Origin: Qipengyuania xiapuensis
GTDB taxonomy: Bacteria; Pseudomonadota; Alphaproteobacteria; Sphingomonadales; Sphingomonadaceae
Length of the DNA stretch: 64,000 nt
Assembly: GCF_019711395.1 (NCBI RefSeq)
Contig: NZ_JAIGNL010000001.1
Location: forward strand, 1,674,001 to 1,738,000
Reading direction: 5' to 3'
The notes beneath the pieces are model-generated. The model saw only the letters and a list, made by a program, of their open reading frames with translations, did not search any database and was not told where the DNA came from. Made by a program: the position numbers and the translations under genes. This document shows positions 37,453 through 45,230 of this stretch, one piece after another. Position 1 is the first letter of the stretch. The number at the start of each line of letters is the position of its first letter.

Positions 37453-39117
37453 CTAGACGCCTTCGAGCAATCGATCCGCCTGCGCCCTCGCTTCGGGCGT
37501 GACTTCAGCGCCCGAAAGCATGCGGGCGATCTCTTCCTGGCGACCGGCCTCGTCCAGCAGCGCCACGCTAGTGCGCGTCACCGTGCCGTCGGAGCTCTTG
37601 GCGATCATGTAGTGCGTCTGCCCGCGCGCAGCGACCTGCGGACTGTGCGTTACAGCCAGCAGCTGTCCGTCCGAGGCCAGCCTTGCGAGGCGTTCGCCAA
37701 TAGCGCTGGCCACTGCGCCGCCCACGCCGCGGTCGATCTCGTCGAAGATCACCGTCGCTGCCCCGCCCTGCTCGGCCAAGGCGACTTTCAGCGCGAGGAT
37801 GAAGCGCGATAGCTCGCCACCGCTGGCGATCTTCGCGAGCGGCGCGAAATCGGCACCCGGGTTGGTGGCGATGAGGAATTCGACGCTGTCGAGCCCATGA
37901 GCGCCCCAGCGCTCTTCCGGAAGTGCAGTCACAGCCGTCTTGAAGCGAGCCGCATCGAGCTTGAGCGGCGCCAGTTCCGCCGCGACGGCTTCGTCGAGGC
38001 GCAATGCCGCAGCCACACGGTTCGCATGGAGCGCCTCGGCCTCGGCACGATAGCGATTGCCCGCTTCCTCTGCGGCGGCTTCGAGCGCATCGAGCTCGGC
38101 CTCGCCGCCCTCGATCGAATCGAGCTGGCTGCGCATCTCGCGGATCTTCTCAGGTAGCTCGTCGACTTCGCAGCGATGCTTGCGGGCCAGAGCGCGCAGT
38201 TCGAACAGGCGGGTTTCCGCCTCTTCCAGAGCGGCAGGATCGTGGACCAGAGCCGCTGCGGCAGCTTCCAGCTTCTCCTCCGCCTCTCCGGCCTCGATCA
38301 CGGCGCGATCAAGTGAGGCCAATGCGTCGGCCAAGAGCGAGTGTTCTGGCGCGATCCGGTCAAGCTTCCGGGCCGCCACACGCAATGACGCGAGCGGCGA
38401 GTCCGAGCCTTCCCAGAGATGGCGGAGTTCTTCGAGATCGCCCGAAAGGCGCTCGCCCTTCTGCATGTCGGCGCGCGCTTCCGCTAGTCTTGCTTCTTCA
38501 CCCGCCTGCGGTTCGAGCGCGGTCAGCTCGGCAAGATGCGCGAGCAGCAGGTCCTGATCGAGCTTCGCCTGTTCGAGTGTTTCGCGCGCTTCGGCAAGCC
38601 GTGCCTCGGTGCTGCGCCACTTGGTCCAGGCCTGTTCGACCTTCGCGGTATCTGAACCTGCAAACCGGTCGAGCAGCGCACGGTGCCCGCGAGGATTGAC
38701 CAGCCCGCGATCGTCATGCTGACCGTGAAGCTCGACCAGCACGCCTGCAATCTCGCGCAGTAGCGCGACGCCCACGCCCTGGTCATTGATAAAGGCCTTG
38801 CTGCCCCCGTCTGCCTTGAGCTGGCGGCGGATGATTAGCGGTTCGCCCGGCTCGATCTCGATGTCCGCATCGTCGAGCGCTTCGGCGATTGCATCAGGAA
38901 GCTTTGCGAATTCGAAGCTCGCCGAAACGCTGGCCTTCTCCTCGCCAGCGCGCACCAGCCCGCTGTCGGCGCGGTTGCCCAGCACCAGCCCGAGCGAATC
39001 GAGGAGGATCGACTTGCCCGCACCCGTCTCGCCCGTGAGCACGCCAAGGCCACGCCCGAAATCGAGATCGAGCGCTTCGATCAGCACGATGTTGCGGATG
39101 GACAGGCGGGTCAGCAT
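37453..39117 (-). CDS. recN: DNA repair protein RecN
   Basis: SMC-like ATPase acting early in double-strand-break repair. The N-terminal head has MLTRLSIRNIVLIE and Walker A TGETGAGKSI (28-37), with D-S-L-G-L-V-L-G following. The centre is a long coiled coil rich in Ala, Glu and Leu (about 160-370), and the C-terminal head has the signature ASGGELSRF and Walker B VIFDEIDRGVGG. 554 residues is typical. ATG at 39117 is chosen from family alignment; the frame extends twelve codons upstream. bamD lies 73 bases upstream on the same strand, a common pairing. Confidence 0.95.
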   Translation of the reverse strand: MLTRLSIRNIVLIEALDLDFGRGLGVLTGETGAGKSILLDSLGLVLGNRADSGLVRAGEEKASVSASFEFAKLPDAIAEALDDADIEIEPGEPLIIRRQLKADGGSKAFINDQGVGVALLREIAGVLVELHGQHDDRGLVNPRGHRALLDRFAGSDTAKVEQAWTKWRSTEARLAEARETLEQAKLDQDLLLAHLAELTALEPQAGEEARLAEARADMQKGERLSGDLEELRHLWEGSDSPLASLRVAARKLDRIAPEHSLLADALASLDRAVIEAGEAEEKLEAAAAALVHDPAALEEAETRLFELRALARKHRCEVDELPEKIREMRSQLDSIEGGEAELDALEAAAEEAGNRYRAEAEALHANRVAAALRLDEAVAAELAPLKLDAARFKTAVTALPEERWGAHGLDSVEFLIATNPGADFAPLAKIASGGELSRFILALKVALAEQGGAATVIFDEIDRGVGGAVASAIGERLARLASDGQLLAVTHSPQVAARGQTHYMIAKSSDGTVTRTSVALLDEAGRQEEIARMLSGAEVTPEARAQADRLLEGV

Positions 39118-39189
39118 CGCCAATCCCTTAACGCAGGCCAAAGCCCGCGTCACCGTTCCCGTTATGATCGGGTGTGAATATTTGGCTTA

Positions 39190-39990
39190 TCAGCTGGCGG
39201 TGACGTCCGGCGCGTGGTCCTGAACGAGCTCATAGGCTTTCTCGTACCACTCGTTCCCGGGATAGTTCGCGCCGAGGACGGCAGCATACTTCACCGCTTC
39301 CGAGGGGATGCCCAGCGCAAGGCTGGTCTCGGTCAGGCGATAAAGCGCTTCGGGCGCGTGGCTGGTCGTCTGGTAATCGTCGACCACGTTCTGGAAACGG
39401 ACCTGCGCGGCAATCCACTTGCCCGAGCGCTGGTAGAAGCGGCCGATTTCCATCTCCTTGCCCGCGAGGTGATCCTGCACGAGGTCGATCTTGAGACGCG
39501 CATCGGCGGCATATTCGGTCTGCGGGAAGCGGCGGACGACTTCGTTGAGAGCCGTGAGCGCCTGCTCGGTGATCTTCTGGTCGCGCTGCACGTCGCTGAT
39601 CTGCTCGTAATAGTTTAGAGCGATCAGGTAGTAGGCATAGGGCGCGTCCTTGTTGCCCGGGTGGATCGAGAGGAAGCGCTGCGCGGCCTGCACCGACTTG
39701 TTGTAGTCGCTCGCGACATAATAGCTGAACGAGCTCATCAGCTGCGCACGGCGGGCCCAGGGCGAATAGGGATGCTGGCGCTCGACCTCGTCGAACAGGG
39801 CAGCCGCCAGAGTCGCGTTTCCGCGATCGAGGCGGTCCTTCGCCTCGGCGTAAAGCGTCTCGACGTCGCGGGCCACGTAAGCGGTGTCCTTCGGGGCGGA
39901 ACCCGTACCCGCGCAGGCCGCGAGGAAGACGGTGGCGGCGAGGACGGAGCCGATGGCCGGCAGGCGACGGAAGCGCGAAACTGTGTTCAT
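39190..39990 (-). CDS. bamD: Outer membrane assembly factor BamD
   Basis: Lipoprotein of the beta-barrel assembly complex, located on the inner face of the outer membrane. The lipobox LAAC gives Cys26, followed by five TPR-like helical pairs; LYAEAKDRLDRGN, AALFDEVERQHPYSPWARRAQ and ALNEVVRRFPQTEYAADA are characteristic. 266 residues is normal. Export of this lipoprotein would depend on the LolCD system encoded at 0.85-2.8 kb. Confidence 0.95.
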   Translation of the reverse strand: MNTVSRFRRLPAIGSVLAATVFLAACAGTGSAPKDTAYVARDVETLYAEAKDRLDRGNATLAAALFDEVERQHPYSPWARRAQLMSSFSYYVASDYNKSVQAAQRFLSIHPGNKDAPYAYYLIALNYYEQISDVQRDQKITEQALTALNEVVRRFPQTEYAADARLKIDLVQDHLAGKEMEIGRFYQRSGKWIAAQVRFQNVVDDYQTTSHAPEALYRLTETSLALGIPSEAVKYAAVLGANYPGNEWYEKAYELVQDHAPDVTAS

Positions 39991-40083
39991 AGGGTCGAGC
40001 CTATAGCCAGCACCCTGCTGAACGCCAAGTGAAGTTCGTCAGGATTTCCCCGTGCGCGATGACGCCGGCCAGCGGGCCGAAAC

Positions 40084-40098
40084 TTAAGTAGATTTTAA
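40084..40098. promoter_or_regulatory. Candidate CtrA box upstream of the Flp pilin gene
   Basis: TTAA (40084-40087), seven bases, TTAA (40095-40098): an exact match to the alphaproteobacterial CtrA consensus TTAA-N7-TTAA. It lies 69 bases before the pilin start, in a 176-base intergenic region that is otherwise GC-rich. CtrA activates the Flp pilin gene pilA in Caulobacter, so the location is meaningful. Confidence 0.6.
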
Positions 40099-40166
40099 GG
40101 AAACGTGGCCAAATATTGTCAGCAGTGCGGCTCGGTCCGCAGAATCATGGACGGGATTTGGCAAAA

Positions 40167-40340
40167 ATGAACGCAATCAAGCGCTTCCTTGAGGACGACA
40201 AAGGCGCGACGGCGATCGAATACGGTCTGATCGTTGCGCTCATCGCCGTGACCGCTATCGCGGCCATGCAGACCCTCGGCAACGAATTCGGGGCGACGCT
40301 GGACACGGTCAGCACGACCATGTCCACCGCCAACGTCTGA
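40167..40340 (+). CDS. Flp family type IVb pilin
   Basis: A 57-residue prepilin. The leader MNAIKRFLEDDKG is followed by ATAIEYGLIVALIAVTAIAA, the Flp motif with the Glu five residues after the processing Gly and the Tyr beside it. The protein would be cleaved by a TadV/CpaA peptidase and assembled by the Tad system, neither of which is in this window. A single pilin gene away from a tad cluster is common. Its stop directly abuts the stop of the convergent terC gene, forming the palindrome TGATCA. Confidence 0.93.
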   Translation: MNAIKRFLEDDKGATAIEYGLIVALIAVTAIAAMQTLGNEFGATLDTVSTTMSTANV

Positions 40341-41342
40341 TCATTCCTTCACTGCGGGCCAGTCGGCCTCATCTTCCCCTCTGGTTTTCCAGAGCGAATA
40401 GAGCACGCCTGCTGCAATCAGCGCGGCAGTCACGCCGAGGCTGATCCAGGCCGGGAACTTCGCCCCGTCCATCAGGAAATCGGCGACGAATATCTTACTG
40501 CCGATGAAGACTAGGACCGCTGCGAGCGCATACTTCAGGTAATGGAAGCGGTGCACCATCGCCGCCAGCGCGAAGTAGAGAGCGCGCAGCCCGAGGATCG
40601 CAAAGATATTCGAAGTGTAGACAATGAAGGTGTCGGTCGTGATCGCGAAGATCGCCGGCACGCTGTCGACCGCGAAGACGAGGTCGGCGAGGTTGATGAC
40701 CACAAGCGCGAGGAATAGCGGCGTCGCGGCGCGCACCATGCGGCCGGTCTTCTCGTCCTCCACCTTTACGAAGAACTTCTGGGCATGCAGCTCGGGCGTC
40801 ACGCGCATGTGGCGCGAGATCCACTTCACGAAGGGATTGTTGCCCACATCCATCGGCTCGTCGCCGGCGAAGAACATCTTGATGCCGGTCACGATCAGGA
40901 AGGCCGCGAAGAGGTACAGGACCCAGTATGCCTCTGCGAGGAGTGCCGCGCCCCCTGCGATCATCAGGCCGCGCAGGACGATCACCGCCATGATGCCCCA
41001 GAGGAGCGCGCGGTATTGGTACTTCGCAGGAATGGCGAAATAGGTGAAGATCAGGCTGATCACGAAGACGTTGTCGATCGACAGAGCCTTCTCGATGAAG
41101 AAGCCGGTGTAATATTGCATTCCCGCGTCCGGTCCGCGCTCGAACCAGACCCACAGGCCGAAGAGCATCGCTACGCCGATGTAGAAGACCGAGAGCTTTA
41201 GGCTTTCACGTATCCCGAGCTCGCGGTCTTCCTTGTGCAGGAAGCCGAGATCGAAGGCCGTCAGGACGATGACGATCGTGAGGAAAGCGGCCCAGAACCA
41301 CACGGGGGTTCCGAGCCAGTCTTGAGCGAGGAATTCTACCAT
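40341..41342 (-). CDS. TerC-family integral membrane protein
   Basis: A 333-residue protein with about nine membrane segments. The two TerC halves each carry the acidic motif: FIEKALSIDNVFVISLIFTY and LVVINLADLVFAVDSVPAIF. TerC/Alx proteins export metal ions such as manganese, often during protein secretion stress or at alkaline pH. ATG at 41342 overlaps the nhaA stop by seven bases. The pairing with an Na+/H+ antiporter suggests a shared role in ion or pH balance. Confidence 0.92.
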   Translation of the reverse strand: MVEFLAQDWLGTPVWFWAAFLTIVIVLTAFDLGFLHKEDRELGIRESLKLSVFYIGVAMLFGLWVWFERGPDAGMQYYTGFFIEKALSIDNVFVISLIFTYFAIPAKYQYRALLWGIMAVIVLRGLMIAGGAALLAEAYWVLYLFAAFLIVTGIKMFFAGDEPMDVGNNPFVKWISRHMRVTPELHAQKFFVKVEDEKTGRMVRAATPLFLALVVINLADLVFAVDSVPAIFAITTDTFIVYTSNIFAILGLRALYFALAAMVHRFHYLKYALAAVLVFIGSKIFVADFLMDGAKFPAWISLGVTAALIAAGVLYSLWKTRGEDEADWPAVKE

Positions 41343-42535
41343 GTCTTGTCGATCTCGTTCTCGGCCTCGCCGGCGGGCAGCGAGATCTTCAGGAGGATGT
41401 ATCCGGCGATGGCCGCAATCGTGGAACCGGACAGCACGCCGAGCTTAACCGCATCGACCTGTTCGGCAGTGCTGAAGGCCAGGTTTCCGATGAACAGGCT
41501 CATGGTGAAACCGATCGCCGCAAGCAGTGAAAGCGCGTGGATCTGGCGCCAGTTCACCTCGTCGGGGAGCTCGGCCAGCCTGGCCTTCACAGCGAGCCAG
41601 GCAAATCCGAAGATGCCGAGCTGTTTGCCGATCAGGAGACCCAGAGCGATGCCGAGAGGCAGAGGCTCGAGCAGAGCCGAAGGCTGCAGGCCGACCAGCG
41701 TCACGCCGGCATTCGCAAAACCGAAGATCGGGATGACGAGGAACGCCACCCAGGGGTGAAGCGCGTGCTCCATTCGCTCAAGCGGTCCGTGATCGCTCTT
41801 CGCGTCCAGCGGGATCGTCAAAGCCGCCGCCACGCCTGCCAGCGTCGCATGGACACCCGATTTCAGTACGAACGCCCACATAAGGATCGCGAGCAGGACG
41901 TAGGGAATGGTTGACTGGACCTTGGCCCGCCCGAGGGCCAGCATGAACACGAATACGATGGCGGCGGCACCGAGCATGCCTGTGTCGAGCTCGCCGGAAT
42001 AGAACAGGGCGATAATCGCGATGGCTCCGATGTCGTCGATCACCGCAATGGCGAGCAGCAACGCCTTGAGCGCCACCGGGACGCGGGGGCCCAGTAGCGA
42101 GAGGATGCCAAGCGCAAAGGCGATATCCGTCGCGGCGGGGATGGCCCATCCGCGGATGTTGTCGGGCGAATCCAGGTTGAGGCCGATGAAGACCAGCGCG
42201 GGGATAGCCATACCGCCAATCGCTGCGATCAGCGGCAGCGATGCCTTGTTCCAGCTCGATAGCTGGCCCTCGAGAACCTCGCGCTTAACCTCTAGCCCGA
42301 CGAGGAAAAAGAAGACGGCCATCAGACCGTCGTTGATCCAGAGCAGCAGAGGCTTGTCGATCACGAAGCTGCCGAAAGCGGCAACGACGGGTATGTCGAG
42401 AAAGTCGAAATAGCCAGCCGAGAGCGGCGAGTTGGCCACGGCCAACGCCAAGGCTGCTGCAAGTATCAGGACTATGCCGCCGGCGCTTTCCTTCTGGAGG
42501 AAATCGCGCAGCATGGGTGTTATCGCTCTGACCAT
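41336..42535 (-). CDS. nhaA: Na+/H+ antiporter NhaA
   Basis: Inner-membrane antiporter with twelve predicted membrane segments. The ion-binding aspartates are visible in PAATDIAFALGILSLLG and in AIAVIDDIGAIAIIALFYSG (the paired Asp of TM5), and the C-terminal GFTMSLFIGNLAF is also conserved. 399 residues is normal. ATG at 42535 is preferred to an in-frame start 13 codons upstream, which would place the leader hairpin's end inside the gene. It follows the DUF465 gene after 96 bases containing a strong stem-loop. Confidence 0.95.
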   Translation of the reverse strand: MVRAITPMLRDFLQKESAGGIVLILAAALALAVANSPLSAGYFDFLDIPVVAAFGSFVIDKPLLLWINDGLMAVFFFLVGLEVKREVLEGQLSSWNKASLPLIAAIGGMAIPALVFIGLNLDSPDNIRGWAIPAATDIAFALGILSLLGPRVPVALKALLLAIAVIDDIGAIAIIALFYSGELDTGMLGAAAIVFVFMLALGRAKVQSTIPYVLLAILMWAFVLKSGVHATLAGVAAALTIPLDAKSDHGPLERMEHALHPWVAFLVIPIFGFANAGVTLVGLQPSALLEPLPLGIALGLLIGKQLGIFGFAWLAVKARLAELPDEVNWRQIHALSLLAAIGFTMSLFIGNLAFSTAEQVDAVKLGVLSGSTIAAIAGYILLKISLPAGEAENEIDKTW

Positions 42536-42556
42536 ATTCCGGCCCCTGTTCTTCTG

Positions 42557-42608
42557 ACGAAAACGGCACGGCACGAACGCTCACCAAGGGAACGGTGCCG
42601 GTTTTCGT
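42557..42608 (-). promoter_or_regulatory. Structured leader upstream of nhaA
   Basis: ACGAAAACGGCAC (42557-42569) pairs with GTGCCGGTTTTCGT (42595-42608), a 13-bp stem with one bulged base and a 25-base loop in which a second GGCAC/GTGCC pairing is possible. It lies 22 bases before the nhaA start on the mRNA. No T-run follows, so it is not an ordinary terminator. Cation-sensing riboswitch classes (nhaA-I, nhaA-II) precede nhaA genes in some proteobacteria; I cannot confirm a match by eye. Confidence 0.4.
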
Positions 42609-42631
42609 GATCTGATCGGTTGTGGCCGCCC

Positions 42632-42808
42632 TCAGGCAGGTACGACGGTGCGTCCAGTCAACACAGCGAGAGCAGTCTTTGCGCGCGCTTTCAGCGCGGC
42701 GAGGCGCAAGACTTCCAGGCCATCGGGCCTTGCCTTGCGCGCCTCGAACCGCAGGCGCTCGTCGATACGCTGGTGGATCTGGGTAAGTCTGTACATCCGG
42801 GCCGTCAT
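42632..42808 (-). CDS. DUF465 (YdcH-like) small protein (58 aa)
   Basis: A 58-codon gene with a clean GGAGG ribosome site seven bases before ATG. The sequence follows the YdcH/DUF465 pattern: RLTQIHQRIDERLRFEARKA, then a Pro-Asp turn, then LEVLRLAALKARAKTALAVL, forming two amphipathic helices in a hairpin. The usual KLxIKD ending is degenerate. Function of the family is unknown. It precedes nhaA on the same strand. Confidence 0.75.
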   Translation of the reverse strand: MTARMYRLTQIHQRIDERLRFEARKARPDGLEVLRLAALKARAKTALAVLTGRTVVPA

Positions 42809-42844
42809 CGGGACCTCCGCAATCGAAATCGTGGGTTCGATCGG

Positions 42845-42910
42845 TTAGCCGATGCGGCCGCGGGCTGGGGATTGGGAGGGGAAAGGGGCCCACCAGCTCG
42901 CATCGGCTAA
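42845..42910. repeat. Long inverted repeat between DUF465 and proB
   Basis: TTAGCCGATGCG (42845-42856) is matched perfectly by CGCATCGGCTAA (42899-42910) across a 42-base, G-rich spacer, within which GCTGG and CCAGC can pair further. It lies in the 237-base gap between the DUF465 gene start and the proB stop. It could be part of the leader of the DUF465-nhaA transcript. No protein-coding gene is seen in this gap. Confidence 0.4.
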
Positions 42911-42996
42911 TCCGATACGGTCCGACATCACGAGTGCCTGGAAAGACACCCGCCAGAGGGGCCCGGTCCGCACAAACTTAAATACGACAGGATCGG

Positions 42997-43018
42997 TCCG
43001 GTTCCAAGAAAAACCGGA
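42997..43018. terminator. Possible terminator hairpin behind proB
   Basis: TCCGGTT (42997-43003) and AACCGGA (43012-43018) form a 7-bp stem with an 8-base loop, 28 bases from the proB stop. The T-rich side (TTTATTT) lies on the plus strand, the wrong side for proB; on the minus strand the hairpin is followed by C-rich sequence. Termination of proB by it is therefore doubtful. Confidence 0.3.
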
Positions 43019-43045
43019 TTTATTTCGTCGATTTCTGTTAGCGGT

Positions 43046-44191
43046 TTATCCGACCACGGCCTCGGGAGCATCCCACAGAAGGTGCCGGTTCTCGAGCATG
43101 ACGAGGTTGTTCGAACGGATAATCTCGCCCCGTGTCTTGTAGCCAAGCAGCTGCTCGGCAGCGGTATCGGGGTTGTGGATCAGCACGCGCAATTCCTCCG
43201 AGGTGAAATCGCTGAGCCCCCTCGCCCGCTCGATGCCCTTGCTGTCGTAGACATGCAGCACGTCGCCGCGGGTGAAATCGCCGTCCATCGAAAGGATGTC
43301 GCTGCGCGAGATCGGGCGGTCATCCTGCCCGAGTGCATCTGCTGTCTGCTCGCTCACGACGATGCTGCCCGCCATCTGCAGGCGGTTCGCGATCCAGCTG
43401 TCCCAGCCTGAAAGCGGATTGGGATTGGGGATGACCTTGGTCGCGCGGCGCTCCCCATTGAGGACGGTCGAAAGCGGACGATCGATCTCGCCCTGGGCAA
43501 TCCAGGTGGTCACGCCTGCTTCCTGCGCCATGTTTGCAGCCTGGAGCTTGGTTTCCATGCCGCCCGTGCCGAGCGTGCTCTTGCCCTTGGTCGCGTCCAT
43601 ATACTGGTTCACGTCCTCGACTTCGGGCACGAATTGCGCCTCGGGATCGTCGGGATTGCGGTCGTAGAGGCCGTCTACGCCGGTCAGGATGATGAGATCG
43701 CTCGCCCCGACCATCTGCGAAACCTTGGCGGCCAGACGGTCATTGTCACCCACCCGGATTTCCTCGGTAGTGATCGTATCGTTCTCGTTGACGATGGGTA
43801 CGATGCCCGATTCCAGCAGGCGATGAACCGTGTTGCGCGTATTTAGGAAACGGCGATGGTCCTCGAAATCGCCGAGGGTCAGGAGAACCTGCGCGATCTC
43901 GAAGCCGAACTCGTGCCCGACCTGCTTATAGGCGTTGAGCAACAGCGGCATTCCGCAAGCGGCAGCTGCCTGCTTGTCGGAAACTCCCGCGCTGTCCGGC
44001 GTTTCGCCGATGATACGCAGGCCGAGCGCGACCGAGCCGGAGGAGCAAAGGATTACATTGAAGCCCTGCGAGCGCAGTACGGCGATGTCTTCCAGCAGGC
44101 GCTGGAGGAAACCGTAACGCGGCGTCAGCAGGTCCTGGTTCGCAAGAAGCGCCGAACCGATTTTGACAACGATGTTTCGTTTCTGGGTCAT
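43046..44191 (-). CDS. proB: Glutamate 5-kinase ProB
   Basis: First enzyme of proline synthesis, phosphorylating glutamate; feedback-inhibited by proline in most bacteria. The amino-acid-kinase domain begins KRNIVVKIGSALL, has NENDTITTEEIRVGDND and GTGGMETKLQAA, and is followed by a C-terminal PUA domain (about residue 280 to the end). 381 residues is full length. ATG at 44191 has CGGAA before it; the upstream frame is AT-rich non-coding. It is divergent from proC, unlike the proBA operon of many bacteria. Confidence 0.94.
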   Translation of the reverse strand: MTQKRNIVVKIGSALLANQDLLTPRYGFLQRLLEDIAVLRSQGFNVILCSSGSVALGLRIIGETPDSAGVSDKQAAAACGMPLLLNAYKQVGHEFGFEIAQVLLTLGDFEDHRRFLNTRNTVHRLLESGIVPIVNENDTITTEEIRVGDNDRLAAKVSQMVGASDLIILTGVDGLYDRNPDDPEAQFVPEVEDVNQYMDATKGKSTLGTGGMETKLQAANMAQEAGVTTWIAQGEIDRPLSTVLNGERRATKVIPNPNPLSGWDSWIANRLQMAGSIVVSEQTADALGQDDRPISRSDILSMDGDFTRGDVLHVYDSKGIERARGLSDFTSEELRVLIHNPDTAAEQLLGYKTRGEIIRSNNLVMLENRHLLWDAPEAVVG

Positions 44192-44243
44192 ATTCCGAAT
44201 ATCTGCATAACTTGAAATTTCTCGCACACAATGTAGATAGGGA

Positions 44244-44258
44244 TTGTGCAGTGCACAA
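44244..44258. promoter_or_regulatory. Dyad in the proB-proC divergent region
   Basis: TTGTGC and GCACAA are separated by three bases (TTGTGCAGTGCACAA), a perfect dyad 53 bases upstream of proB and about 150 upstream of proC. It sits in an AT-rich stretch (44192-44404) unlike the rest of the window. Its form suits a dimeric regulator; no regulator can be named. No other feature is seen in this intergenic region. Confidence 0.35.
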
Positions 44259-44404
44259 CCGCCTTTTCTAAAATATCGAATGCGCAAGTAGAGAACCTTA
44301 ATTAAATCAGAATAAATCTACGTTTCTCGGATCGATATTTTACATTCAACTAACTTCAAGAATTACATAACGTGTGATTTGCACGGGAATGGATTTCTAA
44401 CATC

Positions 44405-45187
44405 ATTAATTCAGTTCTTATTATCGGATGCGGAAAAATGGGTTCCGCTTTACTTTCTCAGTGGGTGGCCGGACCCGAATCGGTAACCGTCGTCGACCCG
44501 ATGGCGAGCGACCTTCCTGAAGGGGTCGCGCTGGTGCCCGACCGCGAGAAAATCGCTTCGCAGCGCTTCGATTGCATCGTTGCAGCGGTGAAGCCGCAGC
44601 TCATCGACGAGGTCATGCCCGCGTATCGCGAAAACATCGCGCCGGGTGGCTACATCCTCTCGATCGCGGCGGGCTATTCCGCCGGGCGCCTATCGCGCCT
44701 GATGGGCGATGCACCTGTTGTGCGCACCATGCCTAACCTGCCGGCAGCCATCGGCCGCGGAGTGAGCGGTATCTGCCCTGGCCCCCACGCTTCGTCCGAT
44801 CACCTCGTCCATGCCGAGGCCTTCATGCGCCGCGCCGGTTCGACCATCACCGTCGACAGCGAAGAGAAGCTCGACCGCGTGACGGCTGTCGCAGGTTCGG
44901 GCCCCGGATACGTTTTCGAGATCGCCCGCGCTTATGCCGAGGCAGCGATGGCGCAGGGCTTCGACGAGGACGAGGCACGCGACATGGTGCTCGGCACGAT
45001 GGGCGGCGCGGTCGCCATGGCCAGCGAGCCATCAGCACCCGGTCTCGAGGAATTGCGCAATTCGGTCACCAGCAAGGGGGGCACCACCGCCGCTGGCCTC
45101 GATGCGCTCAATTCCGACGATGGCCTTTCCGATCGCCTGCATGCTACATTGCAGGCAGCTTACGACAGGGCGGTCGAGCTGCGCTGA
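44405..45187 (+). CDS. proC: Pyrroline-5-carboxylate reductase ProC, non-standard start
   Basis: Last step of proline synthesis, NAD(P)H-dependent reduction of pyrroline-5-carboxylate. The Rossmann start [14 protein letters not shown] and the C-terminal signature ([30 protein letters not shown]) are clear. The first ATG in frame, 44438, falls after the glycine motif and would destroy cofactor binding; between it and the upstream stop (44375) there is no ATG, GTG or TTG in frame. I start at ATT 44405 (ATC 44402 is equivalent). A three-codon frame ATG-GAT-TTC-TAA at 44389-44400 lies just before, so a +1 shift or an assembly error is also possible. Confidence 0.85.
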   Translation: MNSVLIIGCGKMGSALLSQWVAGPESVTVVDPMASDLPEGVALVPDREKIASQRFDCIVAAVKPQLIDEVMPAYRENIAPGGYILSIAAGYSAGRLSRLMGDAPVVRTMPNLPAAIGRGVSGICPGPHASSDHLVHAEAFMRRAGSTITVDSEEKLDRVTAVAGSGPGYVFEIARAYAEAAMAQGFDEDEARDMVLGTMGGAVAMASEPSAPGLEELRNSVTSKGGTTAAGLDALNSDDGLSDRLHATLQAAYDRAVELR

Positions 45188-45230
45188 CATCACAGCGCCT
45201 CCTGCCCCGCAAACGAACAAGAGAGATATC

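Noticed and set aside
42810..42842. tRNA-like T-arm (GTGGGTTCGATCGG)
   Set aside because: The pairing strand of the T-stem is absent and no acceptor, D or anticodon arms can be built around it.
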